Positions 25,527 through 32,943 of a stretch of 64,000 bases of DNA are shown one piece after another. Each line of letters starts with the position of its first letter. Within the stretch, counting starts at the first letter, position 1. Position numbers and translations under genes: made by a program. This DNA comes from Streptomyces lacrimifluminis (lineage in GTDB: Bacteria; Actinomycetota; Actinomycetes; Streptomycetales; Streptomycetaceae), in the NCBI RefSeq assembly GCF_014646095.1, contig NZ_BMMU01000016.1:120017-184016 (forward strand), read 5' to 3'. The notes beneath the pieces were generated by a model, which saw only the letters and a list, made by a program, of their open reading frames with translations, was not told the DNA's origin and searched no databases.

Positions 25527-26206
25527 TTCTCCCGTGCGGGCTCACGGGGCGGCGGCATGCGGTGGGTGATCACGGCCGCGTACCGGTGGTAGTGCCACTG
25601 CTCGTAGCCCAGGTGGCTTTCGCCGCGGATGCCCAGGTCGGCGTTCTCGAACAGTTCCCAGCCGGGCCTCTTGACGATCCGGTCCATCTCCGCGGCCGTC
25701 GGGTAGTACCCGCACTGCCGCTCGTCGTCGTTGAGCCCGATCAGGTACTCGCCGAAGAAGAGTCCGCCCGGCGCGACCATGTCCATCGCGTGGTGGACGA
25801 GAGCCTCCATGGTGTGGGCCCGGTTGGGCGGCATCGACCACAGGCCGCTGCCCAGTACGAGCTGGAAGCCGCCCTCGGCGGGCAGGGTCATGTAGTCCTG
25901 CTCCACCACGGTGCACCGGTCCGCCAGGCCCTCGGCGGCGAGCCGCCCCCGCAGGCCAAGGATGTCGTGGTGCCCGTCGACGAGGTCCAACTCGCCTCCG
26001 TCGAGGAAGAGTTCGTCGCTCTCCACCCCGACGACCTCCCAGCCGGCGCGGAGCAGCGGCAGGGCGAACTTCCCGTCGGAGACGCCCAGGACACAGGCGC
26101 GCGGCCGGACCCGGCGGGCGTACTCGCCCAGTGGGATGTAGCGGGCCAGAGCGGGGAAATACGAGAAGTAGTCTCCCCAGTAACTTTTGTGATCGACGTC
26201 AAGCAC
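25523..26206 (-). CDS. Class I SAM-dependent methyltransferase
   Basis: The 227-residue protein has the Rossmann-like AdoMet fold. Motif I is VLGVSDGKFALPLLRAG, followed by VVGVESDELFLDGGELDLVDGHHD, VVEQDYMTLP and LVLGSGLWSMPP. The LGVSDG form deviates from the usual DxGxGxG but keeps the glycine turn. The methyl acceptor is unknown. GTG at 26206 is chosen because GGGAGGG lies 5 nt upstream; a GTG at 26218 has no ribosome binding site. It is followed by HAD in GTGA overlap and lies 33 bp after the radical SAM gene. Confidence 0.78.
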   Translation of the reverse strand: MLDVDHKSYWGDYFSYFPALARYIPLGEYARRVRPRACVLGVSDGKFALPLLRAGWEVVGVESDELFLDGGELDLVDGHHDILGLRGRLAAEGLADRCTVVEQDYMTLPAEGGFQLVLGSGLWSMPPNRAHTMEALVHHAMDMVAPGGLFFGEYLIGLNDDERQCGYYPTAAEMDRIVKRPGWELFENADLGIRGESHLGYEQWHYHRYAAVITHRMPPPREPAREK

Positions 26207-26239
26207 ATGCCCTCCCACGGCCGTTGTCGGTGCTGCTGG

Positions 26240-28078
26240 TCATGTCGCCGCCTCGGCTGCGCTGTTGCGGACGGTGCCCCACCGCTCAGCCGCGGACTTG
26301 TGGATGTACCAGATGTCGTCCTCGGTGAGCAGTCGGGAGACGACCTCCGGATAGGCCTCCTCGAAGTACGAGTAAGGGGGCCGGTTGTCCTTGCGTGAGT
26401 GGTAGTCCAGGCGGTCCTGGCCGTGTGCGGCGGTGATCGCCGTACCCGGGTGGTACGTGAGGATGTTGGGGCTGGCCATGACGAGCAGTTCGTCGTCGAT
26501 CAGCCGACCGATCTCCTCGATCGTCTCCTCGATGGTCTCCCGGCACTCGCCGTCCAGACCGAAGAGGACCGAGCTGCCGACCCTGATGCCGTGGCCCCGG
26601 ATGCTGGTGAGCGCCTCGCGCACCTTGCTCACCCAGGCTTCCGGGTTGCGGCGCAGCAGGTTCTTGCCAACGTGGGCCATCACACTCTCGGCCATGCTCT
26701 CGATGCCGATGTAGATATAGGTGCAGCCGCTGCTGCGCATCAGTTCGAGCCCGGTGCGCACCTCCTCTGCCTTGGCGCGGTTGAGCACCACGTCGACGGT
26801 GAGCTGGGCGCCCCACTCGAAGGAGCCGCCGCCCGGCAGGTCCGTGCCCTGCGCCCGCAGATCCCGGCAGAACTCGGTGATCGCCTTCCAGTTCCCGCCC
26901 CAGAACACCGGATCGTCGAAGAACGCGGCTTCCGCGCCCCAGTCCATGAGCCGACGAACCCGCCGGGCCACGTGCTCCGTCTCGCTCACCGCGAACCGCG
27001 TGGGCCGCTGGGAGACCTGGATGCTCTCCGAACAGAAGGTGCATTTGAACGGGCAGGAGTCCAGCGTCATCATGTGCGCCGTGCGACTGCCCAGGGGGTG
27101 GCTCCCGGCCTCCGCGAAGACACCGAAGCGCGCGCGGATGGAGAACGCCTCGTACGGTGAAGGGAGTTCGATGGAGCTGAGCCGCTCGCCGCGCACCGGC
27201 ACCACCACCGCCTCACCGGGGCAGAAGCCGACGATCGTGCCCGAACCCCGGAGTGTCTCCTCGGCACCGGCCACCAGCGGAAGGGCGTCGAGCACCGCCG
27301 CGTTGTCGGTCGGGCCGAAGCCGGGCGGGACGGTCAGCGACACGGCCCGCAGCAGCAGGTCGAGCAGGGGTGCGCCGTCACCGGCGACCACGAAGTCGAC
27401 GACTTGACCCGCGCGGCCGTCGCGGACGACCTCCACCGTGCTGCTCCAGGAGAACTCCGCCGTGCCGTCGGCGTCGCGGTACCGGATCGTCTCGTCGGCG
27501 TGCCGGCCGCCGATGACGACGACGCAGTGCGGCGCGTGCTCCTTGGCCAGCCCGGCCATATCCAGCGCGTACCGGTGCGCCGCCGACACCGCGCTGAGCA
27601 GGAGAACCTTGGGCCGCAGTGCGCGGAGCTCGGCGATGAACCGCTCCCGGGCCGCCTCGTCCCAGATGCGGGGGTCGAAGACGTGGCCGTCGGTGGTCCG
27701 GCTGTCCGCGACCAGTGTGCTCCGCGGCCCGTTCGCCGTACGTCGGTACTCCTCGTCCGGGTAGTCCCCCCAGTCGGGGCAGACGTCGTCGAGGGACGGC
27801 TCCTTCGGCAGTCTCGCGTGCAGCCGGGCCACCGAGCGCTGGATGGTCAGGGTCAGCGCCGAGTACAGGCACATCGGATCACCGGGATAGGCGACCTCGC
27901 CTCCTCTGCTGGTCGCCACCGGGACCAGTGCCGCCATGACCGGGTAGGTGAACCGGGCCCGGCCCGGGTGTGCCTCGAACATCCGGCGCCGCCTGACGAC
28001 GAGTTCGGTCAGCGTCCCGCCGCCCTCGGCCGCCTCCGGACCTTTCGGCTCCAGTGGGGTACGAACCGTTGTCCTCAC
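26240..28078 (-). CDS. Cobalamin-binding-type radical SAM enzyme
   Basis: The 612-residue protein holds the radical SAM cluster motif CxxxCxxC as CPFKCTFC (Cys342, Cys346, Cys349). The N-terminal half has a B12-binding-like Rossmann segment (RPKVLLLSAVSAAHRYAL, then VVVIGGRHAD), though no DxHxxG lower-ligand motif is visible, as in many base-off members. The C-terminal half continues the TIM barrel with YIYIGIESM and GHGIRVGSSVLFGLDGE. This layout fits class B radical SAM methyltransferases or ring-rearranging enzymes. GTG at 28078 follows GGAGGATCACAC. It is the second gene of the operon, 19 bp after the ThyA-like gene. Confidence 0.82.
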   Translation of the reverse strand: MRTTVRTPLEPKGPEAAEGGGTLTELVVRRRRMFEAHPGRARFTYPVMAALVPVATSRGGEVAYPGDPMCLYSALTLTIQRSVARLHARLPKEPSLDDVCPDWGDYPDEEYRRTANGPRSTLVADSRTTDGHVFDPRIWDEAARERFIAELRALRPKVLLLSAVSAAHRYALDMAGLAKEHAPHCVVVIGGRHADETIRYRDADGTAEFSWSSTVEVVRDGRAGQVVDFVVAGDGAPLLDLLLRAVSLTVPPGFGPTDNAAVLDALPLVAGAEETLRGSGTIVGFCPGEAVVVPVRGERLSSIELPSPYEAFSIRARFGVFAEAGSHPLGSRTAHMMTLDSCPFKCTFCSESIQVSQRPTRFAVSETEHVARRVRRLMDWGAEAAFFDDPVFWGGNWKAITEFCRDLRAQGTDLPGGGSFEWGAQLTVDVVLNRAKAEEVRTGLELMRSSGCTYIYIGIESMAESVMAHVGKNLLRRNPEAWVSKVREALTSIRGHGIRVGSSVLFGLDGECRETIEETIEEIGRLIDDELLVMASPNILTYHPGTAITAAHGQDRLDYHSRKDNRPPYSYFEEAYPEVVSRLLTEDDIWYIHKSAAERWGTVRNSAAEAAT

Positions 28079-28097
28079 GTGTGATCCTCCGCCGCGA

Positions 28098-29090
28098 TCA
28101 GATCGCGGCGATGAGGTTCGCGACGCCACCGCTCGAGGCCGGGCTGGTCACCAGCGACGTGGCGTCGCCCAGCTTGCGGTAGGCGTGCGTGGCCAGGCAG
28201 GCCCGGGCGGCGTCGGCGAACTCGGTGTTCGCCTTGTTCGCGGCGATCTCGTCCACGGCCGCGACATCGCCCGACTGCGCCGCGAGCCGCAACCGGCGCT
28301 CGAAGTCGACGAGTTCGCGCACGACCTCCCGGCCGCCGTCCGGGGTGCCGGGGAACGCGGGCAGCGACACCGCCTCCACCGGCTCCTCGACGACCTTCCG
28401 GGCCAGGTCCACCTCGTTCTCGTAGAAGTGGAAGGTGCCCGACTGGTGGATGTACGGGCCGCTCGGGACGTTCAGCAGCGACGCCGCGTACTGCTGCATC
28501 CCCATGAAGAGGAAGGCGTCGTACGGCAGGACCGTCAGCGCCTGCTGGGCCCGCATGACGGTGATCCAGGTGAGCGCGCCGTCCCGGAGGAACAGGTGGA
28601 CGCCCACGGCGCACGGGTACTCCCGCGACTGGCGGAAGTTGTCCTCGGGCTGCAACACCATGGCGAACGCGCGCCGGTGGGCGGGGTCGCGCTCGATGCG
28701 GCCGACCACTTCCTCCAGCTGGTTCCCTTTGGAGGTCAGCAGCCGGTGGCCGAACGCACCGCTCAGCGTGTGCTGGTCGTCCGAGTACTCATGGGCGCCA
28801 CGGCGGTAGTACGCGGGAGTGTCGACGTCGTTCCGGCCGTCCAGGGACCAGGCGAGCAGGCCGTAACAGTACGAGAGATTGACCGGAAGGTGCGGGGTGA
28901 CCGCGAGACAGGAGGCCGGGTCGGCGATGCGGCTCTGATGGGCCAGGAGTTCGCGATACGGGCGGTCGTTCTGGCCGAAGCCCGACGCCTTGGAGAGCGG
29001 ATCGCGCACCGAGGCGACCTCGCTGCCCTCCGCAAGAATGTCGCGTAAGCCCGCAGTGTACGAATCCGCGAAGGACTGGTGATTAGACAT
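28098..29090 (-). CDS. ThyA-family pyrimidine nucleotide hydroxymethylase-like enzyme (TTA codon)
   Basis: The 330-residue protein aligns by eye with thymidylate synthase. The nucleophile Cys160 (REYPCAVG) equals E. coli Cys146, Arg180 equals Arg166, and His221/Tyr223 (FHFYENE) equal His207/Tyr209, all at identical spacing. Asp191 (LPYDAFLF) replaces Asn177. An Asn-to-Asp change at this position marks cytosine-using enzymes such as T4 dCMP hydroxymethylase. The catalytic Glu58 position appears to be Gly77, and the folate-site Trp residues are missing, so chemistry may differ. I infer a CMP- or dCMP-type C5 hydroxymethylase, like MilA (mildiomycin). Start ATG 29090 has GGGG upstream. Codon 15 is TTA. 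It is the first gene of the leftward operon. Confidence 0.8.
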   Translation of the reverse strand: MSNHQSFADSYTAGLRDILAEGSEVASVRDPLSKASGFGQNDRPYRELLAHQSRIADPASCLAVTPHLPVNLSYCYGLLAWSLDGRNDVDTPAYYRRGAHEYSDDQHTLSGAFGHRLLTSKGNQLEEVVGRIERDPAHRRAFAMVLQPEDNFRQSREYPCAVGVHLFLRDGALTWITVMRAQQALTVLPYDAFLFMGMQQYAASLLNVPSGPYIHQSGTFHFYENEVDLARKVVEEPVEAVSLPAFPGTPDGGREVVRELVDFERRLRLAAQSGDVAAVDEIAANKANTEFADAARACLATHAYRKLGDATSLVTSPASSGGVANLIAAI

Positions 29091-29274
29091 GCCAACGACC
29101 CCGTTCTGACGATTGATGAGAAACTCGCCACTTGCATGGAAAATGGGACAAAGCACCGCCCGAGGCGAGCCAAGTTTTGGTCAAGTAGAACGTCGAAGAT
29201 CTTACTTTGTCAATTGAGTTTCGATATCCCTGACGAGGGGAACCACTTCACCGTTCGCCGGACAGGAGTGGCTG
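29091..29274. promoter_or_regulatory. Divergent promoter region between the two arms of the cluster
   Basis: The 184-bp spacer is clearly AT-richer than its surroundings. On the minus strand TTGACA (29213-29208) is followed after 17 bp by TTCTAC, a weak promoter candidate for the ThyA-like operon. The short inverted pair GACAAAG/CTTTGTC, about 50 bp apart, could bind a regulator. No known operator is evident. Confidence 0.5.
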
Positions 29275-30165
29275 TTGACACGGGTCACTCGCACTCCGGA
29301 TGATGACCGGCGGCTAATGGAGCTTGCCAACACTCGGGGAGTGGCAGTTCAAGTGACGGCACAATTTTCGTTAAATCCATGGCACTTATCTCCGCAATGG
29401 CGCATCGGGATCGGCGCGGCAATCGTCGCCATCACCTACGCGGGGCTGATCTCAGCCAGACCCGATTCCGTACACGGCGGCGTGGGCGGTCCGGCCGCCC
29501 TGCTCGCCCTGTGCGGATACACCCTCGGGGCGATGCTGATCGTCTCCGGTGCCGTGGCGGGGCTGCCGACGACGACCGTGGCCCTGCTGCCAGTGGCGAT
29601 CACCATCAACATCGTGATGGGAAAGATCGTCTACTTCAGCGGCCTGCCGCTCCAGCTCGACTCGATCGGCACCGTGCTCGTGGGCGTGCTCGCCGGACCC
29701 GCCGCGGGCGCCGCCACCGGGGCTCTGGCCAGCATCGTCGTCGGGATGACCATCACGCCCGGGGCGCTGCCCTATGCGGTGACCGCCGCCTTGATCGGCT
29801 TCATCGCGGGCACCCTGGCCCGGGCCGGCTGGTTCCGGCGCGTGCCGACCGCCCTGCTCGCGGGGGGTGTGATCGGCGTGTTCGCCGGCGTGGTCTCCGC
29901 CCCCATCACGGCCTTCGTCTTCGGCAACGCCGGCGGCACGGTGGGACAGTCAGCCGTCATCGCGACGTTTCAGGCCTACGGAAACAGCATGCTGAAGGCC
30001 GCCAGCCTGCAGGGAATTATCGCGGATCCCCTGGACAAGGCACTGACCGTGGCCCTGGCCCTGACCCTGCTGGCGGGCCTGCCCTCCGGCTACGTGCACC
30101 GATTCCCCTTTGTCCAGCGGTATCGCGTGCTGGCGGTCCACCGCCTCGTGCCGAGAGGGACGTGA
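29275..30165 (+). CDS. ECF transporter substrate-specific (S) component, two TTA codons
   Basis: The 296-residue hydrophobic protein shows the energy-coupling-factor S-component pattern: about six helices with LPLQLDSIGTVLVGVLAGP followed by GAATGALASIVVG. This LD-x-GT-x6-GP-x3-G layout is common in vitamin and precursor S components. It should bind one small substrate and dock onto the T/A/A' module encoded just downstream. The substrate is not readable from sequence. TTG at 29275 is chosen because AGGAG lies 6 nt upstream. Codons 33 and 38 are TTA (29371, 29386), implying bldA dependence. Confidence 0.78.
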   Translation: MTRVTRTPDDDRRLMELANTRGVAVQVTAQFSLNPWHLSPQWRIGIGAAIVAITYAGLISARPDSVHGGVGGPAALLALCGYTLGAMLIVSGAVAGLPTTTVALLPVAITINIVMGKIVYFSGLPLQLDSIGTVLVGVLAGPAAGAATGALASIVVGMTITPGALPYAVTAALIGFIAGTLARAGWFRRVPTALLAGGVIGVFAGVVSAPITAFVFGNAGGTVGQSAVIATFQAYGNSMLKAASLQGIIADPLDKALTVALALTLLAGLPSGYVHRFPFVQRYRVLAVHRLVPRGT

Positions 30166-30169
30166 CCTC

Positions 30170-30946
30170 ATGGACATATCCCCGCGCTCGGCCGACGACT
30201 CCCCCGTGCACCGACTGAATCCGCTCACCAAGCTGGTCTTCGCGGTCACCGTCACCGTGTCCGCATTCGCCCTCACCATGACCTGGTGGCCGTTGCTGCT
30301 CTTCTGCACGGCGGTGCTTCCCATGGTAATTGCTTCGGGAACCCTGCGTAAATTCTTCCCCGTGCTCCTCGCCTTGTGGGTTCCGATCGCTCTCACAGTT
30401 TACCTGATTCAGGGCTTCTTCTATCCGGAAACAAGTCGCGTGGTGGCTGAAATCGGCCCCCTGGAGTTGAAATACGAGGGGCTGGTTTTCGCCACCCAGA
30501 CCGCCCTGCGAATCATGGTGCTCATGGGCGGATTCTTCCTCCTTCTCCTCACCACACACCCCGGCGCGCTCATGAGCGCGATGACTCAGCGCGGCATGTC
30601 GCCGAAGACGGTCTACGTCGTCTCGGCCGCCCTGCAGATCGCGCCCGCCCTCGCCGGCCGGGCCCAGGGCATCCTGCACGCCCAGCAGGCGCGTGGGCTA
30701 CCGGTCAAGGGGCTGCGCGGCCGGATCCGGGCCCTGGTCCCCATGGCCGGGCCGTTGATCCTCGGTGCCCTCACGGATGTGGGGGACCGTGCGGTGGCCA
30801 TGGAGACCCGGGGCTTCGGCACCAGCCGGCGTCCCACGTTCCTGACCGAGGTGTCGGACACCTCGGCGCAGCGGGTTGCCCGGACCGTCATGGGACTGTG
30901 CGCGCTCACCGCCGTCGTCGCCAACGTACTCGGAGTGCTCCGGTGA
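30170..30946 (+). CDS. ecfT: ECF transporter transmembrane (T) component
   Basis: The 258-residue protein is the scaffold T component. It has several helices followed by two cytoplasmic coupling helices with the Ala-Arg-Gly type motifs QARGLPV and ETRGFG, which touch the ATPases. HRLNPLTKLVFA at the start is typical of EcfT. ATG at 30170, four bases after the S stop, is preceded by GAGAGGGA. The stop overlaps the next ATPase start as GTGA. It couples ATP hydrolysis to S-component toppling. Confidence 0.88.
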   Translation: MDISPRSADDSPVHRLNPLTKLVFAVTVTVSAFALTMTWWPLLLFCTAVLPMVIASGTLRKFFPVLLALWVPIALTVYLIQGFFYPETSRVVAEIGPLELKYEGLVFATQTALRIMVLMGGFFLLLLTTHPGALMSAMTQRGMSPKTVYVVSAALQIAPALAGRAQGILHAQQARGLPVKGLRGRIRALVPMAGPLILGALTDVGDRAVAMETRGFGTSRRPTFLTEVSDTSAQRVARTVMGLCALTAVVANVLGVLR

Positions 30947-31812
30947 TCGAATTCAGGGACTTCTCCCTCACCTATCCGACCGGTTCCCGGCCCGCCCTGC
31001 GGGAGATCGACCTCGTCGTGCCGCGTGGCCAGTTCTGTGCCGTGGTCGGTGCCGAGGGAGCGGGCAAGACCACACTCGCGGGAGTGATCAGCGGAGTCGT
31101 CCCGCACATGACTGGCGGCGCGTCCAAGGGTTCGGCGCGAGTCTGCGGACGGCTGCTGACGGAGACTCCGCCGTCCGAACTCGTCGGCGAGGTCGGCCTG
31201 GTCATGCAGAATCCGTTCAGCCAGTTGTCGGGAGCGCGGTTCTCGCTGCGCGAGGAACTCGCCTTCGGTTTGGAGAACCTCGGCGTCGGCCGGGCCGAGA
31301 TGATCCGGCGGGTCGAGCGGGTCATGGCCGACCTGAGGCTCACTGCTCTGGCCGACCTCTCCCCGTACGAACTCTCCGGCGGGCAGCAACAACTTCTCGC
31401 CATCGGATCGGCGTTGGTGATGAGGCCAGCGGTCATGGTGCTCGACGAGCCGACCTCGCAGCTCGACGCGGTGGGGACCGGCGTGGTGTTCGACGCGCTG
31501 GAGACCCTGCGGGCGCAGGGCGTGACCGTCGTCCTGTTCGAGCACCGGATGGAACGGCTGGCCCGGTGCGTGGACCGCGTCCTGGTCCTGGACGAGGGGC
31601 GGACAGCCGCCGACGGGCCACCGGCCGACGTCCTCACCGACCCCCGGCTCGCAGACTGGGGGGTGGCCCCGCTGCGCTACACGACGGCCGCACGCCGCGC
31701 CGTCGGGCGCGGCCTGTGGGAGGAGGACCGTCCACTGCCCGTGACACTGGAGGCGGCCGCCGACGGGTTCGCCGCCGCGCTGAAGAGCGCGCGAACCACC
31801 GGAGGCCTGTGA
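30943..31812 (+). CDS. ecfA: ECF transporter ATPase A
   Basis: The 289-residue ABC ATPase has Walker A GAEGAGKTT, Q-loop VMQNPFSQ, signature LSGGQQQLLA, Walker B VMVLDEPTS and an H-loop His in LFEHRME. The GTG start overlaps the EcfT stop. It pairs with the next ATPase in a heterodimer. The full set of motifs suggests this subunit supplies the intact signature-side site. Confidence 0.9.
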   Translation: MIEFRDFSLTYPTGSRPALREIDLVVPRGQFCAVVGAEGAGKTTLAGVISGVVPHMTGGASKGSARVCGRLLTETPPSELVGEVGLVMQNPFSQLSGARFSLREELAFGLENLGVGRAEMIRRVERVMADLRLTALADLSPYELSGGQQQLLAIGSALVMRPAVMVLDEPTSQLDAVGTGVVFDALETLRAQGVTVVLFEHRMERLARCVDRVLVLDEGRTAADGPPADVLTDPRLADWGVAPLRYTTAARRAVGRGLWEEDRPLPVTLEAAADGFAAALKSARTTGGL

Positions 31813-32648
31813 TGGTGCTGCGCATCGACTCCCTGGTCCATCGCTACCCGAACGGAACGACCGCACTCGCGAACGTCTCGCTGACCGTCGAGGCCGGCGA
31901 ACGCGTGGCGGTCGTGGGCCCCAACGGGGCGGGCAAGAGCACCCTGGCCCGGCACCTGATCGGCATCGCCCGCCCCACGTCGGGGACGGTCGAGGTGAAC
32001 GGCCGCGACGCCGCGGAGCTCGGGATCGCCGATCTGGCCCGCAGCGTGGGCTTCGTCTTCCAGAACCCGGACAACCAACTGCACGCCGCCACGGTGGCCC
32101 GGGAAGTCGGCTTCGGACCCCGGAACCTCGGGTTTTCGGCCGACCGCCGGACCGCCCTCACGGAGTGGGCACTGCGGGTCACCGGCCTGACCGGGGAGAC
32201 GGACAGCCACCCCCGCCATCTGTCGTTCAGCGAGCGCAAACGGGTCGCCCTCGCCTCGGTCCTCGCGATGGACACCCCGATCATCGTCCTGGACGAGCCC
32301 ACCACCGGTCAGGACCACCGCTCCGTCGCCCTGCTCGAAGAACTCCTCGGGGACCTGCACAAGCGGGGGAAGACGATCATCGCCATCACCCACGACACGG
32401 ACTTCTGCGCGGAGAACTTCGACCGGGTCGTCGTCCTCGCCGAAGGTTACGTGCGGTGGGACGGGCCCGTGGAGCGCTGGCTGGAGGGAGCCGAGGATCC
32501 GTCCGAGTCCGCCTTCGAGCAGCCCCAGATGACCCGACTCGGCCAACGACTCGGCTGGCGGACCCCCGTGGTCACGCTCGACAGCTTCCTCGACCAGCTG
32601 ACCGACCACGCCGAGACCGGCGTCTGCCCCCGTCGCCCCGCCCCCTGA
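31812..32648 (+). CDS. ecfA': ECF transporter ATPase A' with a degenerate signature motif
   Basis: The 278-residue ATPase has an intact Walker A GPNGAGKST, Q-loop VFQNPDNQ, Walker B IIVLDEPTT and switch His (ITHD). The ABC signature reads LSFSERKRV in place of LSGGQxxRV. One of the two composite ATP sites in the heterodimer may therefore be non-canonical. ATG overlaps the previous stop (TGATG). It ends the four-gene ECF unit, 54 bp before a transposase remnant. Confidence 0.88.
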   Translation: MVLRIDSLVHRYPNGTTALANVSLTVEAGERVAVVGPNGAGKSTLARHLIGIARPTSGTVEVNGRDAAELGIADLARSVGFVFQNPDNQLHAATVAREVGFGPRNLGFSADRRTALTEWALRVTGLTGETDSHPRHLSFSERKRVALASVLAMDTPIIVLDEPTTGQDHRSVALLEELLGDLHKRGKTIIAITHDTDFCAENFDRVVVLAEGYVRWDGPVERWLEGAEDPSESAFEQPQMTRLGQRLGWRTPVVTLDSFLDQLTDHAETGVCPRRPAP

Positions 32649-32702
32649 AAACCTGAGTTCCCTTCGTGGCGGAGGTCCTGACGGCCGGGGATGTTGGTCG
32701 TC

Positions 32703-32943
32703 ATGGCGGAGAAGCGTCGCAAGTTCACGGCGGAGTCCCGTGAGGGGGCGGTGCGCATCGTGACGGAGACCGGGAAACCGGTCCCGGAGGCCGCGAAGGA
32801 CCTGGGGATCAGGGCGACGACCCTGGCGAGCTGGGTCGGTGCGAGAAGGCCCAGTTGGCGGAGAAGGACGCGTTGATCGCCGGCTGACGGCGGAGAACGC
32901 GGCGTTGAAGAAGGACAACACGCTATGGGTGGTCAAGTGGGGG
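32703..32943 (+). pseudogene. Broken IS3-type transposase OrfA remnant
   Basis: The reading frame from ATG 32703 begins MAEKRRKFTAESREGAVRIV and continues LGIRATTLASWV, a typical IS3-family OrfA helix-turn-helix. Frame then shifts: a second frame reads EKAQLAEKDALIA up to a TGA at about 32885, and a third reads LTAENAALKKDN. The expected leucine-zipper tail is thus split over three frames and orfB is missing. The remnant separates the ECF genes from the exporter and synthetase genes. Confidence 0.75.

Noticed and set aside
28098..29090. Housekeeping thymidylate synthase
   Set aside because: Asn177 is replaced by Asp, Glu58 and folate-side Trp are missing, and the gene sits in a metabolite operon.
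29275..29297. TTGACA at 29275 as a -35 box for the ECF operon
   Set aside because: No -10 hexamer follows at 16-19 bp, and this TTG has AGGAG 6 nt upstream, so it fits a start codon better.
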